DNA of 64,000 bases from an uncultured Chitinophagaceae bacterium (GCA_937873715.1 CALMYJ010000012.1:124001-188000), one strand, 5' to 3'. Shown: positions 37,301 to 47,045, counted from the first letter of the stretch. Numbers and translations: made by a program. The notes: generated by a model not told the origin, from the letters alone.

Positions 37301-37797
37301 AGGCGTATATCTTTTAATTCGTTTAATAGTGGCACGCTATTCCATTGTGGCAGCATATCTGCATCAAGATGTACTGTTTCGGCCTGTTGTATCACATCAT
37401 CAATCATACCTTCGAGGCCCATGTGGCGGCCATCATCCGGGCTGTAAATACGGGCTATGCCATAGCGATGCAGTGTTTCAATTTCATCAGGCAATATAGT
37501 ACCACCGCCACCACCAAAAATTTTGATATGACTGCAGCCGCTTTTATCCAGCAAATCTTTCATGTACTTAAAAAATTCCAGGTGCCCACCCTGGTAGCTG
37601 GTAATGGCAATGGCCTGCACATCCTCCTCGATAGCCGCTTCTACAATTTCCTGTACACTGCGGTTGTGGCCCAGGTGTATTACCTCTGCACCTTTAGCCT
37701 GCATGATGCGCCGCATAATATTTATGGCGGCATCATGGCCATCAAATAAACTGGCTGCTGTAATGATGCGTATGGTATGACGGGGAGAAGGATTCAT
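34351..37797 (-). CDS. icmF: fused isobutyryl-CoA mutase (IcmF)
   Basis: A 1148-residue single-chain B12 enzyme in the IcmF order. The B12-binding domain is at about 9-140 (DGHDAA at 19-24, with His21 as ligand), the MeaB-like GTPase chaperone at about 195-430 (Walker [10 protein letters not shown] at 206-214), and the mutase domain from about 560 to the end. The linker signature [23 protein letters not shown], and [13 protein letters not shown] later, are those of IcmF rather than methylmalonyl-CoA mutase. It interconverts isobutyryl-CoA and butyryl-CoA; the G domain protects the cofactor. It stands alone; its stop lies 46 nt past the repeat cluster. Confidence 0.93.
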   Translation of the reverse strand: MNPSPRHTIRIITAASLFDGHDAAINIMRRIMQAKGAEVIHLGHNRSVQEIVEAAIEEDVQAIAITSYQGGHLEFFKYMKDLLDKSGCSHIKIFGGGGGTILPDEIETLHRYGIARIYSPDDGRHMGLEGMIDDVIQQAETVHLDADMLPQWNSVPLLNELKDIRLVARAITLAENGYDYTPFQQMLLQASGAVTANKIPVLGITGTGGAGKSSVTDEIVRRFLKNYPDKTIAVISVDPSKKKSGGALLGDRIRMNAVSSPRVYMRSLATRESSKALSRYVQQAIDICKAAGYDFIILESAGTGQSDVSILDYVDISMYVMTPEYGAASQLEKINMLDYAHLVCINKFDKAGALDALHDVRKQYKRNHGLWTAKDDELPVTGTIAAQFNDAGINELFERLMQIVAEKYKLQFDAGVVQHPHIKDTSSNTNIIPPGRSRYLAEITDAVQQYNQQTTEQAAIATQLYQLDGVIKIIQQQNAAGQTASQTIAVILQQQYDNYAAKLHPDNLALITQWHALTEKYSRDVFEYEVRGKTIQQPLTATSLSGTKIPKVALPAFKDWGDILSWQLQENVPGAFPFTAGVFPLKREGEDPTRMFAGEGSPERTNRRFHYVSLGQPAKRLSTAFDSVTLYGEDPDYRPDIYGKVGNSGVSIATLDDIKKLYSGFDLCDAKTSVSMTINGPAPVLLAFFMHAAIDQQCEKYIIDNNLQQQVNSIIESKYAVEALPKYTGNDGKPVLPFKSSFKGQLPEGNDGLGLRLLGLSGADVLPPEVYAHIKAKALATVRGTVQADILKEDQAQNTCIFSTEFALKLMGDVQQYFIQHKVQNFYSVSISGYHIAEAGANPITQLAFTLANGFTYVEYYLSRGMPIDDFAPNLSFFFSNGMDPEYSVIGRVARRIWAKAMKYKYGANERSQKLKYHIQTSGRSLHAQEIDFNDIRTTLQALYAIYDNCNSLHTNAYDEAITTPTEESVRRAMAIQLIINKELGTAKNENPNQGAFIIDTLTELVEAAVLTEFNRISERGGVLGAMERMYQRNKIQEESLHYETLKHTGEFPVIGVNTFLNKKGSPTILPTEVIRSTEAEKQGQVQTLQAFKERHNAVAAAALQQLQQVAIHNGNLFAELMETVKYCSLGQITHALYEVGGQYRRNM

Positions 37798-37902
37798 AAA
37801 AGTATGTTACGTTTTTTCCGGCGCATGGCAGTATACTGCGGCAGGCAATCAACACAAAAATACTAAGGCCGGCTAAATATTAACGCTTGTTAGTTTTTAT
37901 TG

Positions 37903-38655
37903 TTACTGCATACGAAAACTGAGGGCAGCAAAATCCGCCACACTAAGGGCTTCGGCTCTTTTGTTAAACAGTTCATCCTGCAGCACATCGGGCATAAAAA
38001 GGCTTTTTACGGCATTACGCAAAGTTTTGCGGCGCTGGTTGAAGGCGGTTTTTACCAATAACTTAAATGCTTTTTCACTTTTTAGGGGCAAATCCTCATT
38101 TTTACGACGCAACCTTATTACGGCACTCATTACTTTAGGTGGCGGGTTAAAGCAGCCCGGCGGTACATCAAACAAATACTCCACATCATAATAAGCCTGC
38201 ACCAGCACACTCAGTACGCCATATACTTTACTGCCTTCCTTACTGGCGGCACGTTCGGCCACTTCTTTTTGAAACATTCCGATAACCACCGGCACCTGTT
38301 CTTTCCAGTCGAGTATCTTAAATAAAATTTGTGTAGAAATATTGTATGGAAAATTACCAATCACCGTAAAAGCATCTTTAAATGGTGCATCAATATCCAA
38401 AAAACTTTGTGCAATAATGTTATCTTTTAAAGTGGGGTAGGCTTGCAGCAGGTAACTTACTTTTTCATCATCCAGTTCTACCGCCTTAAACTGTTCATAC
38501 GGCAGTTGCAACAGGTGCTTTGTAAGTGCACCGCCACCCGGACCAACTTCGAGCAGCCGGGTATATTCTTCTTCTTTTACAACATCAATAATTTTCCTGA
38601 TGATGTTTTCATCTTTTAAAAAATGCTGGCCAAGTGATTTTTTTAACTGCATCAT
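37903..38655 (-). CDS. rsmA: 16S rRNA (A1518/A1519) dimethyltransferase
   Basis: A 250-residue KsgA/RsmA enzyme that dimethylates two adenines near the 3' end of 16S rRNA during ribosome assembly. Motifs in order are LGQHFLKDENI, EVGPGGGALTKHLL (SAM motif I), the NFPYNIS catalytic motif and FNPPPKVMSAVIRL. Length is normal. It is followed by icmF on the same strand after 105 nt. Confidence 0.96.
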   Translation of the reverse strand: MMQLKKSLGQHFLKDENIIRKIIDVVKEEEYTRLLEVGPGGGALTKHLLQLPYEQFKAVELDDEKVSYLLQAYPTLKDNIIAQSFLDIDAPFKDAFTVIGNFPYNISTQILFKILDWKEQVPVVIGMFQKEVAERAASKEGSKVYGVLSVLVQAYYDVEYLFDVPPGCFNPPPKVMSAVIRLRRKNEDLPLKSEKAFKLLVKTAFNQRRKTLRNAVKSLFMPDVLQDELFNKRAEALSVADFAALSFRMQ

Positions 38656-38793
38656 ATTCCAATGAAATTAGGCATATTTTTTATACCTCTGCAAAGCATG
38701 AAATAATGCTTTTTTTAGCAGGCATTGAATGGTTTATTTTAAAACATACTCCCAAACATTATCGTACATTTACAGCCAAACTTTTTTCTTGCT

Positions 38794-39888
38794 ATGCATA
38801 CTGAAAACAAACCTGTAATTGGGCTTACCTGTGGTGATATTAACGGCATCGGGCTGGAGTTGATTATAAAAACCGTGGGCGACAGCCGCCTGCTTGAAAT
38901 ATGTACACCGGTAATTTTTGCCAATAATAAAGTGCTCAATTTTTACCGTAAAGCTATACCGGAGGTAAACTTTAATTTTTCGGCTGTTAAAGATTTATCG
39001 AGGATAAACCATAAGCAGGTAAACCTGTATAACTGCTGGGAAGAAGAAGTGGCCGTAAGCCCCGGCACCCTCAATGATATTGGCGGAAAATATGCCGTAC
39101 TCAGCCTTGTGGCTGCAGCACAGGCGCTTAAAGATGGGAAGATAGACGGCCTTGTAACAGCACCCATTCATAAAAAAAACACCCAATCGGCCGAATTTAA
39201 TTTTACCGGTCATACCCCATACTTAAAAAACCTCTTCCAGGTGCAGGATGTATTAATGTTTATGGTGGCCGAAAATATGAGGGTGGGCCTGCTTACCGAA
39301 CATGTAGCTGTTAAAGATATCAGCCAGCACCTAAGCAAAGAGGCGATTATAAGCAAGCTGCAGGTGATGCATCATTCACTTAGAAAAGATTTTTGTATTG
39401 ATAAACCAAAAATTGCCGTACTGGGCCTTAACCCACATGCCGGCGATGACGGCCTTGTTGGAAAAGAAGAAGAAGACATAATTAAACCTGCTGTTAAGGA
39501 AGCCAAACACAAAGATATTTTTTGCTTTGGCCCTTACTCACCTGATGCTTTTTTTGCCCGTGGCCAGCATGAAAAATTTGACGGTGTGTTAGCAATGTAT
39601 CACGACCAGGGGCTGATCCCTTTTAAATCGCTGGCACATGGCGAGGGGGTTAATTATACTGCAGGCCTTGGTGGCATACGCACTTCGCCCGACCATGGTG
39701 TGGCTTTTGATATTGCCGGTAAAAACAAGGCCGATGAAGCTTCATTCAGGCAGGCTATATTTAGCTGTGTGGATATTATCCGCAACCGAACCGAATACAG
39801 CGACCAGCGCAAAAACCCTATGCGTAAGATGGGCGCTGCCGTATTAGCAAGAGCGGTGGATGAAAAAATTTCGGAGTTGCCGGAATAA
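38794..39888 (+). CDS. pdxA: 4-hydroxythreonine-4-phosphate dehydrogenase
   Basis: A 364-residue enzyme of DXP-dependent pyridoxal phosphate synthesis. The start GLTCGDINGIGLELI, metal-ligand histidines in GHTPYLKNLF and LNPHAGDDGLVGKEE, and YHDQGLIPFKSL are diagnostic. It is divergent from rsmA and convergent with the LolA-like gene, the two stops being 8 nt apart. Confidence 0.95.
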   Translation: MHTENKPVIGLTCGDINGIGLELIIKTVGDSRLLEICTPVIFANNKVLNFYRKAIPEVNFNFSAVKDLSRINHKQVNLYNCWEEEVAVSPGTLNDIGGKYAVLSLVAAAQALKDGKIDGLVTAPIHKKNTQSAEFNFTGHTPYLKNLFQVQDVLMFMVAENMRVGLLTEHVAVKDISQHLSKEAIISKLQVMHHSLRKDFCIDKPKIAVLGLNPHAGDDGLVGKEEEDIIKPAVKEAKHKDIFCFGPYSPDAFFARGQHEKFDGVLAMYHDQGLIPFKSLAHGEGVNYTAGLGGIRTSPDHGVAFDIAGKNKADEASFRQAIFSCVDIIRNRTEYSDQRKNPMRKMGAAVLARAVDEKISELPE

Positions 39889-39896
39889 GGTTCTGC

Positions 39897-40586
39897 TTAT
39901 TTAAAAATAGTATCGGCCACGCCTTTATTGATGATATAGCTGTAGTACACAATTTCGGCCCGGCCTGTGTTTGATGCTGTGCCTGCCGGTTGCTTCGCCG
40001 CCTCGCCATCATCAAAATCAAATGTTACGCCTTTGGGCAGTTTGTAATCTTTGGTATTAAAAGTGAATATCACTTTATCCGGCAGGCCATAGCTGATGTA
40101 TTTACCATAACTCATTTCCAACTGAAAACTTCCGCTTTCCCTTGTGGTGGTTTTAGCCTTAAGTATTACTTCATTGGTGGCATCAATGTATAAAGTAGAA
40201 AGCACCACTTCGGCATTATCATCGTTGGGCAGCAGTTTAATTACCCTTACAGTGGTATTTCCAATTTTATCTGCTCCAGCATCTATAACACTATACTGAT
40301 TACCTGCCACAATATTATTAAGGCTGATACTCATTGCACCTTTGGGTACAAACGAAATACCTTTTTCGTTTTTAATCTTTAACCTCGATGGCTTTTTAAA
40401 ATATACTTTAACCTGTGCTTCGGGCACTTTTAAAAAGCTTACATTAGTTTTCATGTTGCCGCTTGCTTCATAATCGTTTACCAGTTCAATTTTTGCTTTT
40501 ACCTTTTGCAGTAATGCAGCGGCGTCCTGTGCATGGGTATAGGCAGTTGCCAAAAAAACACTACAGCACAATACATATTTCTTCAT
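39897..40586 (-). CDS. LolA-like periplasmic outer-membrane lipoprotein carrier-type protein
   Basis: A 229-residue exported protein with a signal peptide ending at about residue 19 (AYTHAQ). The body, with NDYEASGNMKTNVSF, FKKPSRLKIKNEKGIS and a long run of beta strands, fits the LolA/LolB half-barrel fold (outer-membrane lipoprotein-sorting group). It is the third gene of a unit with an ABC ATPase and permease, after a 10-nt gap. It may carry a lipid or lipoprotein that the transporter handles; this is inference. Confidence 0.75.
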   Translation of the reverse strand: MKKYVLCCSVFLATAYTHAQDAAALLQKVKAKIELVNDYEASGNMKTNVSFLKVPEAQVKVYFKKPSRLKIKNEKGISFVPKGAMSISLNNIVAGNQYSVIDAGADKIGNTTVRVIKLLPNDDNAEVVLSTLYIDATNEVILKAKTTTRESGSFQLEMSYGKYISYGLPDKVIFTFNTKDYKLPKGVTFDFDDGEAAKQPAGTASNTGRAEIVYYSYIINKGVADTIFK

Positions 40587-40596
40587 ATCATTTTAT

Positions 40597-41490
40597 TTAG
40601 GACAGAATATCTTTTTTCCTGAAAGCCATAACTGAAATGGATACTATAACTACAATATGACCAATTAATATCCAAAGACTTTTTAAAATGGCCGGCCAGT
40701 TTTCAATACTGCCTTTTATGGGCTGCCCGTCGGGTGTGGTGGCGATATAAAAAAAACCTTTCCAGCCTACGAGGTAAGAGGTAAAAAGGAAGGGCTTTAC
40801 ATTACGATCGATAACAGGCACATTGATATTGGAGATGATGGTACACACAATAACAATACATACCGTTGCAATAATAGGGCCGATGGAATTTTCGGCAAAA
40901 ACAGACAGCAATAACGACAATGCAGCTATTACCGTAAGCGCTACAGTGGCATAAGCAAATGCAGCACAGTAGCGCCACAAAACATCATCCTTAGTGATTT
41001 GCAGTATTTCGGACTGTTCGCCTTTTACCCTGAATATCAGCATATCATCCACACCAAAAATGAGCATACTCAGGAACAAAGCCGTAATGGCCATCCACAG
41101 CAGCAGCACGAGGGTAAAAATAAAAGCGGCAGTAAATTTCACTACTATAATTTGGGTGCGGCTAACCGGCTTGGTGGCCAGTAATCGTAAGGTGCCCATA
41201 TTGGCTTCGCCCGAAATGGCATCGGCCGCTATCAATGCCACAAGTATGGGTACCTGTATAAGCAGGGTATTTAAAATAATATAGCACATGAAGTAGCCAT
41301 TAATGGCTTTCATTTTTTCCAGCTCAAAGCTATCTTTTACACTTTGCAGCATCAGGTTCATATAACTTTCACCATCGGCCTTAAAGGCAAACTGAAAAAT
41401 AAATACGATAGCTGCAATTGCTGCAAAAGCTATGTAGGTACGGGGCCGGCGGGATATTTTAAAGAGTTCAATTTGCAGCAATGTCCACAT
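40597..41490 (-). CDS. ABC-2 type transporter permease
   Basis: A 297-residue inner-membrane protein with six predicted helices (for example YIAFAAIAAIVFIFQFAF and ATVALTVIAALSLLLSVF) and the conserved loop ISGEANMGTLRLLATKPVSRTQ that couples ABC-2 permeases to their ATPase. Its start overlaps the ATPase gene by 23 bp. Substrate unknown; the GldA/NatA-like ATPase and LolA-like neighbour suggest an envelope function. Confidence 0.88.
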   Translation of the reverse strand: MWTLLQIELFKISRRPRTYIAFAAIAAIVFIFQFAFKADGESYMNLMLQSVKDSFELEKMKAINGYFMCYIILNTLLIQVPILVALIAADAISGEANMGTLRLLATKPVSRTQIIVVKFTAAFIFTLVLLLWMAITALFLSMLIFGVDDMLIFRVKGEQSEILQITKDDVLWRYCAAFAYATVALTVIAALSLLLSVFAENSIGPIIATVCIVIVCTIISNINVPVIDRNVKPFLFTSYLVGWKGFFYIATTPDGQPIKGSIENWPAILKSLWILIGHIVVIVSISVMAFRKKDILS

Positions 41491-42397
41491 GGGCAGCAGA
41501 TGAAGTGAGTGATAAAAAATAATTTTCGAGGGAGTGGCTGGAGTTCACAGAAAGTAACGGGATATCCATCGCCACCAGCGCCTGTATTAAGGCAGGCACT
41601 TCAGTTTTATTCATCATCAGTTGCAAACCATTATGCGGCTGCAGGTAGCTGCCCCAGGGCGTTTGGCTGATTTTTGTTTTGGCCGCTGCATCATTGGTGG
41701 TTGCTATTTCTACCAGGGTATGGGCAGGGTCGAGCAGTTCGCTTACTTCACCTTCCACCACTTTTTTGCCCTTGTGAATAACCATCATCCGGGTGGCAAT
41801 CATTTCTACTTCGCTGAGCAGGTGCGAAGAAATTAAAACCGTTTTGCCTGCCTCTTTACTGAGGCGTACTATCAACTGGCGCATATCCGCAATACCCTGC
41901 GGATCGAGGCCGTTGGTTGGCTCATCTAATATAACCAGCGCCGGGTTATGTACCAGGGCAACGGCAATGCCTAAACGCTGTTTCATGCCGAGGCTGTAAG
42001 CCGCCACCTTATCTTTTGCCCTGTCGGCCAGCCCCACCATATTAAGTTGTTCCATCAGCGCTTTATGGGTTGCTGCGATGCCGCTCATTTTGGCAAAGAT
42101 GGAGAGGTTGTCGTAAGCAGAGAGGTATTTGTACAGGTCGGGCTTTTCAATTACAGCGCCTACATTTCGCAGTATATCGGCACGGTGCGTTTGCAACTTT
42201 TTATCAAACAGTACTATTTCGCCGGCAGTGGGTGCTATGAGTGTGAGCAACATCCTGATGGTGGTGGATTTACCAGCACCATTTTGTCCCAAAAAACCAT
42301 AAACATCTCCTTTATTTACAGTAAAAGAAAGGTTATTTACAGCCTGGAAGCCTTTATAACTTTTGTAAAGATTACGAACATTAATTACAGGTATCAT
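41468..42397 (-). CDS. ABC transporter ATP-binding protein
   Basis: A 309-residue ATPase with Walker A GQNGAGKST at about 38-46, the signature LGMKQRL, Walker B LVILDEPTNGLDP and the H-loop SSHLLSE. A C-terminal extension of about 80 residues is typical of ABC-2 efflux ATPases. It is the first gene of the ATPase-permease-LolA-like unit. Confidence 0.92.
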   Translation of the reverse strand: MIPVINVRNLYKSYKGFQAVNNLSFTVNKGDVYGFLGQNGAGKSTTIRMLLTLIAPTAGEIVLFDKKLQTHRADILRNVGAVIEKPDLYKYLSAYDNLSIFAKMSGIAATHKALMEQLNMVGLADRAKDKVAAYSLGMKQRLGIAVALVHNPALVILDEPTNGLDPQGIADMRQLIVRLSKEAGKTVLISSHLLSEVEMIATRMMVIHKGKKVVEGEVSELLDPAHTLVEIATTNDAAAKTKISQTPWGSYLQPHNGLQLMMNKTEVPALIQALVAMDIPLLSVNSSHSLENYFLSLTSSAAHVDIAAN

Positions 42398-42611
42398 ATC
42401 ATGTATTACCGTAAAGGTAAAACGGGCAAGGCTCCGGATTGTTCAAATTAAGCTTTACAGTACCTAAATTTTTTACAAAATTATTCGGCAGTTATTTTTT
42501 TTGCGCTTACATTTGTTTTCAATTCGTACCAATTCCCACCGAAAAACAAGCATTTACTCCTTTCCAGTTTCCGGATTAACCAATTTGCTCCAGTGTACTG
42601 TGTAATACCGC

Positions 42612-42629
42612 CATTGCCATCCGGCAATG
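42612..42629 (+). promoter_or_regulatory. perfect inverted repeat upstream of the sorting-domain protein gene
   Basis: CATTGCC-ATCC-GGCAATG, a 7-bp arm palindrome with a 4-nt centre, lies 37 nt before the ATG at 42666. It could be an operator or a small leader hairpin. No T-run follows, so a terminator is unlikely. The rest of the 268-nt spacer shows nothing else clear. Confidence 0.35.
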
Positions 42630-42665
42630 TACACTCAAATATTTTACATTAAAATGTTACGTACC

Positions 42666-43028
42666 ATGAAGCAGTTTATCATCAGTATTACAGTTCTCTT
42701 TTTTATAAGCGCAAACAGTTTTGCCACAGATAATGGCAAACGAAGCGAAAATTATAACCTTGGCGGCAGTCGGAAGGGGCTAATCTTATTACCCGATGCA
42801 GCAACGGGCAATGCCCAGTTACTTTTTGCAACGGCAAAAGAGGGCAAAGCCCTGGTACAGGTATTTGATGCCAATGGAAAATTAGTATTGCAGCAGGAGG
42901 AACAATTAAGTACCGGTAAAAATAAAATCCAGGTTAATCATTTTAACGAACTTGCCGAAGGTAATTACAGCATTACCCTTACGGTAGCCAACAGGCAATA
43001 TAATACCAGCTTTTTGGTATGGAAATAA
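42666..43028 (+). CDS. small secreted protein made mostly of a type A T9SS sorting-like domain
   Basis: A 120-residue protein with a signal peptide of about 20 residues (FIISITVLFFISANSFA), a short linker and then a C-terminal domain of about 65 residues: KALVQVFDANGKLVLQQEEQ, TGKNKIQVNHF and LAEGNYSITLTVANRQY, ending TSFLVWK. That is the layout of type IX secretion C-terminal signal domains, which normally follow a large cargo. Here almost no cargo is left. The start at 42666 is preferred because the signal peptide begins there. It stands alone with its own terminator. Confidence 0.75.
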   Translation: MKQFIISITVLFFISANSFATDNGKRSENYNLGGSRKGLILLPDAATGNAQLLFATAKEGKALVQVFDANGKLVLQQEEQLSTGKNKIQVNHFNELAEGNYSITLTVANRQYNTSFLVWK

Positions 43029-43064
43029 TGTAAACTCATTTTACAAACCAGGCACAATACAAGC

Positions 43065-43092
43065 AACCCTTCCTTTTCCGGAAGGGTTTTTT
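43065..43092 (+). terminator. intrinsic terminator after the sorting-domain protein
   Basis: A 9-bp perfect stem (AACCCTTCC/GGAAGGGTT) with a 6-nt loop and a T-run (43087-43092) lies 37 nt past the stop codon. The T-run overlaps the stop of the convergent regulator gene at 43091. Confidence 0.85.
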
Positions 43093-43384
43093 ATTGCCCG
43101 TTTGGGTTCATGTACGATTGCAGCGCCTGCACATATACTTCAAAAGCGGCAATACCGGTTGGGGTAATTTTACAAATGGTTTGCGGATAATTATTGTTGA
43201 ACTGCTTGATTACATCAATATACCCGGCCTCTTTGAGTTTATTAATTTGCACACTCAGGTTGCCGGCAGTAGCGTTTGTTTTTTCTTTTAAAAAGGTAAA
43301 CTCTGCCTCCCTTACACTGATGAGCAAACTGATTACGGCTAAGCGTAACTGTGAGTGTAATATTGGATCAAGTTCTTTAAACAT
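43091..43384 (-). CDS. winged-helix transcriptional regulator (MarR/HTH_34-like)
   Basis: A 97-residue DNA-binding protein: LDPILHSQLRLAVISLL, FTFLKEKTNATAGNLSVQINKL (recognition helix) and YIDVIKQFNN with a wing, then a C-terminal helix. It fits the small winged-helix family often annotated as transcriptional regulator in Bacteroidota. It is the last gene of a four-gene unit with a membrane protein, a TPR-like protein and a TonB receptor, and overlaps the membrane protein gene by 8 bp. It probably regulates that unit. Confidence 0.85.
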   Translation of the reverse strand: MFKELDPILHSQLRLAVISLLISVREAEFTFLKEKTNATAGNLSVQINKLKEAGYIDVIKQFNNNYPQTICKITPTGIAAFEVYVQALQSYMNPNGQ

Positions 43385-44033
43385 CGGCGGCAGCTCTTTT
43401 TTTGTTCCTGTGCCGGATAATTAAACCCGGTACCAGCCATGCGGCTGTGGCAGCAATGGCGGTTAACAGCATATCCACATCAGATTTTGTATATACCGAA
43501 ATGATACAGCATATCCAGCAAAGTATACCTCCATACAGCATGGGCCGCAACTTACGGCAGCCGCCGGTAATAATGGTGGGTATGCCATACAGCAACAAAA
43601 AGAAAGAGGTTGAAAAACTGCTGTAGTTAAACTCCGGTCGGGTACCTTTTACTTCGATATATGTTTTAAATACTGGTGCCAGCTTACTGCAAATATTATT
43701 ATTGATGAATACGAGTAAAAAAATTGAAATACCAAAACACAGCCATACATAATCCATCACCGTTTGATCGTATGGGCGTACTTTACTCCTCTTTTTTTCC
43801 CGGCTTACAATAAATATTTGCGGCACAATGGCGACCAGGGTAAGCAGCCAGATATCAAAAGGCAACTTAAAACCATAGGTTATTTGTGCGTAGGTAACCA
43901 GGCTGCATATAGTAATAACAGTGCCCCATAATATGGGGCCGGTACCACTATCGTGGTAACTGTTTTTGGCTTTTTGAATCATCTGGCTAATGAGTGCCAG
44001 GCTTTCCTTTTCGGAGAGGTTATCTTTTTCCAT
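43377..44033 (-). CDS. membrane protein of unknown function, cotranscribed with winged-helix regulator
   Basis: The likely start is the ATG at 44033 (218 residues, MEKDNLSEKESL); the longer frame from 44225 runs into the upstream gene. There are six hydrophobic segments after a soluble N-terminus (for example ILWGTVITICSLVTYAQI and FFLLLYGIPTIITGG). I do not recognise a named family. Paired small winged-helix and membrane-protein genes in Bacteroidota often act together as a regulator and sensor; that is inference. Confidence 0.8.
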   Translation of the reverse strand: MEKDNLSEKESLALISQMIQKAKNSYHDSGTGPILWGTVITICSLVTYAQITYGFKLPFDIWLLTLVAIVPQIFIVSREKKRSKVRPYDQTVMDYVWLCFGISIFLLVFINNNICSKLAPVFKTYIEVKGTRPEFNYSSFSTSFFLLLYGIPTIITGGCRKLRPMLYGGILCWICCIISVYTKSDVDMLLTAIAATAAWLVPGLIIRHRNKKRAAADV

Positions 44034-44088
44034 AATTGGAGTGTTTAATATACCAAAAGAAAAATCATGGCTATACTTCAGGCATATA

Positions 44089-44730
44089 TTACTTACACTC
44101 AGCCAGCATAAACTCTGCCTGCATCCTGCCCCATGTAGGATGCAGTTCGCTTGCCGGTTTAAAAGCATCATATTTTTCAATAGCTTTTTGCAAATGCGGT
44201 TTTGCCATTTTACATCCGCCGCCAAATTGCTCCGGGGTATATTTCAGGCTTTGCCCTCTAAGATAATAGGGTCTTGGGTTGGATGGATCCAGCTTCTGTG
44301 CATCTTCCATATTACTCAAGCTTTCCTGGCCGTACTCTGTCCAGCGTTGCATGGGGTTTACCATCAGGTAGCAACTTGCTATTAAACTTTTAATACAGGA
44401 AATTTCTGAATTGTTTGGCGATAGGGCATCGGCCTGGGCTATTAACTCATTCGCTTTATCAGCAATAGCATCCACTTTAGTTTTATCCTGCTCCATAAAA
44501 CCGGCATTTACCTGGCAAAAAGCCGCATAATAAAATGGAAGCCATTCTGTTTTTTCGGTGGTGGCAATGCGTTCAAAACTGTTGGCCAGTGTAAGCAGGG
44601 CTGCCGGGCTGCGAAAGCTGCTATCCACAGCAGCCAAATTTTTTTTCATGGCGGCTACATACTTTTCACTTTGGGCAAATGCCGCAACAGTAATGCAAAA
44701 AGAGAAGAAGAGTACTGTTAGTTTTTTCAT
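44089..44730 (-). CDS. exported TPR-like protein of unknown function
   Basis: A 213-residue protein with a signal peptide (MKKLTVLFFSFCITVAAFAQ) and alternating amphipathic helices in the pattern of tetratricopeptide repeats (WLPFYYAAFCQVNAGF, ISCIKSLIASCYLMVNP, AQKLDPSNPRPYYLRGQSL). It is probably periplasmic. It lies between the TonB receptor and the membrane protein in one operon, with gaps of 36 and 55 nt. Confidence 0.82.
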   Translation of the reverse strand: MKKLTVLFFSFCITVAAFAQSEKYVAAMKKNLAAVDSSFRSPAALLTLANSFERIATTEKTEWLPFYYAAFCQVNAGFMEQDKTKVDAIADKANELIAQADALSPNNSEISCIKSLIASCYLMVNPMQRWTEYGQESLSNMEDAQKLDPSNPRPYYLRGQSLKYTPEQFGGGCKMAKPHLQKAIEKYDAFKPASELHPTWGRMQAEFMLAECK

Positions 44731-44766
44731 GTTGTAAAATATTTAGTTGTTGGAAAAAAAAGCTTT

Positions 44767-47025
44767 TTAAAGGTTGTTGTTGATGATATCCTGTGTACGG
44801 TCAATCCCAAAACTTAAAAAGCAGCCAACAAATACAAAGCGCAGGCTTGGTGGTGTTACTGCTTCTTTGCGGCTGCCATCGTTGTTATAATTATAAGTAA
44901 ACACTTGTTTTTGCCCAAGCACATTATTGATGCCCAACACCCACACTGCAAATGCTTTGGGGTTTGTTTTGCCGAGGTTGGGCAGGTAATTTATACTAAA
45001 ACTCATACTGTTAAATGCAATAGTATTACCCCTGTCGGTAATTTCAAATTTACTGTCGGCCTCATTATAGGCAATACGGTAATAGGGTCTGCCGGTGGCA
45101 AAGGTGTAACTAAGGTTAAAGCCGGTTTTCCAAGGTAAAACAAAGCGTTTGAACACAAGGGATGCCGTATGGCTGGCGGCAAATGAAGGCTGGATGCTTG
45201 CCGGGAAATTCAAGTGATCTCTTTTTGTATCTAAAAACGAATAGGATAGCCAGTAATCTACATTTTTTAGGGTTTTCTTATCCCGCCAAAACAATTCAAT
45301 TCCCTTTGCATAGCCATATCCTGAGTTGGAGGCAGCCACTTCACGGCCATTATTGTTTATTGCCGTTTTGTACAGGTTATCATAGTTTTTATAAAATGCT
45401 TCGGCCCTTAGCGTATAATCTTTTGTTTGCTTCAGGTATTGCAAAATATAATGTGTGGCTTTAGAAAACCCAACCGCTGTTGCTACTGGCAGCAGCCTGC
45501 GTTCGGGGTTTTGATAAAAAACGCCGTATGCAAAAGAAGCCTGGCTATTACCGGCAAGCTTATACGCTAATGACAGCCTTGGCGCCATATTCCACCTGTT
45601 CATTAAGGCCGAATGTTCAGCACGGGCACCTGCTTTAGCTGCAAGACTGTTGGTAATGTAGATATCTGTTTCGGCAAAGCCGGCATACAGCTTATCCTGC
45701 ACATTTTCCGTATAGGTGTTGCCGGTATACAGGGTATAATCCGTTTTTTCATTGCTATAAAAATAATCGCTGCCAAAGCGGAGGGTATTGAGCCCGCCAA
45801 ATTTTTTCTCCAGCACTACCCTTGCCTGTGCATATTTGCCGGTGGTGAGGAGGTTAAAGTTTTTAAAAGCAAAAAATGACGGGTTGGTGATAATTATTTT
45901 TTTATTGTCTGCATCCTGTGTTTCACCTGCTATATCATCTTTATTGGTGCTAAAGCTGGCACCAGCATTTATACGCCAGCCATTACCCAGCCATTCTTTC
46001 CAGCTCAGGTTTTGGTAGGTATTCAAGTTTTTTAGGTCGAATGAACTTTTAATGATTGCCGAATCAATATCCTGTGTGCGGAAACCGGTTTTATTGTTGC
46101 TTACATACAGGTAGTATTTTATCATCCCGCCCTTTTTGGTTTTAATCCTGAAGTTGGCATCCACCTGGTTATTCACCGGAACATTAAAAAAGTCCTGCTT
46201 TAGTTTATTTACCTTAAAACCCAGCCACAGGTTGGTATGGTTATAGGAAATGCCCCAGGATGATTTTTTATTTTTGGCCAACTGCTGTATGCCACCACTG
46301 ATACCAACTACAGAAATACCCAAATCGGCCTGCGACCTTTCCGGCAAATCAACACTTTCCAGCACCAATGCTGATGAAAGCGCCTGGCCATACAAGGCAG
46401 AATAGCCGCCCGTGCTAAAGATAGTACCCTTAAATAAAAATGGATTAAAACGACCTCTTGTAGCTATACCGGGGGTACTGCTGAAAAAAAAGTTGTTGAC
46501 CAACTGGCCATCAATAAATATTTTACTTTCAGTAGCAGCGCCACCCCTAACAAATAGTCCCTCGCTTTCGCCAACCTGCTGCGTACCGGGCAATGTTTTA
46601 AATGCTGCTGTAATATCCGCATTGGCACTTGGAGTGGTTACAATATCAAGCGAACTAAGCACTGCACCCTTATTTTTATCGCTGGCTTCAAATGAGCCGG
46701 CAGAGATAATTACAGCTTTCAATTCTGTGATTTGCTCTTTCAAACTAATATTTTGCTGCAAGGATACACTGCCAATGAGTAATGGCTGCGTAAAGGGTAA
46801 ATAACCCGAGGCACTTACCTCTAATAGTTGGTTACCTGTTTCACCGGTTTCAAAGGAATAGTTACCCAAAGAGTCTGTTGTTGCACCATCATATGTGTCT
46901 TTCAACTGTACGCTTACTGCTGCAAGCGGCCTGTTTTTATTATCCGTAACACGACCAAAAATTTTTACCTGTGCGCCAGCATCAGCCACATAAAAAACTA
47001 AAAATAAAACAGCCCAAAATTTCAT
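44767..47025 (-). CDS. TonB-dependent outer-membrane receptor
   Basis: A 752-residue receptor. The start at 47025 (MKFWAVLFLV) opens the signal peptide; a longer frame from 47100 would include the promoter. After the signal comes a carboxypeptidase-regulatory-like domain (about 22-105, GRVTDNKNRPLAAVSVQLKD), a plug (LFVRGGAATESKIFIDGQLV) and a barrel ending at residue 752. It has no STN domain and no SusD partner, so it resembles a metal-chelate, vitamin or peptide importer more than a SusC glycan receptor. Ligand unknown. Confidence 0.9.
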   Translation of the reverse strand: MKFWAVLFLVFYVADAGAQVKIFGRVTDNKNRPLAAVSVQLKDTYDGATTDSLGNYSFETGETGNQLLEVSASGYLPFTQPLLIGSVSLQQNISLKEQITELKAVIISAGSFEASDKNKGAVLSSLDIVTTPSANADITAAFKTLPGTQQVGESEGLFVRGGAATESKIFIDGQLVNNFFFSSTPGIATRGRFNPFLFKGTIFSTGGYSALYGQALSSALVLESVDLPERSQADLGISVVGISGGIQQLAKNKKSSWGISYNHTNLWLGFKVNKLKQDFFNVPVNNQVDANFRIKTKKGGMIKYYLYVSNNKTGFRTQDIDSAIIKSSFDLKNLNTYQNLSWKEWLGNGWRINAGASFSTNKDDIAGETQDADNKKIIITNPSFFAFKNFNLLTTGKYAQARVVLEKKFGGLNTLRFGSDYFYSNEKTDYTLYTGNTYTENVQDKLYAGFAETDIYITNSLAAKAGARAEHSALMNRWNMAPRLSLAYKLAGNSQASFAYGVFYQNPERRLLPVATAVGFSKATHYILQYLKQTKDYTLRAEAFYKNYDNLYKTAINNNGREVAASNSGYGYAKGIELFWRDKKTLKNVDYWLSYSFLDTKRDHLNFPASIQPSFAASHTASLVFKRFVLPWKTGFNLSYTFATGRPYYRIAYNEADSKFEITDRGNTIAFNSMSFSINYLPNLGKTNPKAFAVWVLGINNVLGQKQVFTYNYNNDGSRKEAVTPPSLRFVFVGCFLSFGIDRTQDIINNNL

Positions 47026-47045
47026 AACGCAATTAAATTGTGACA

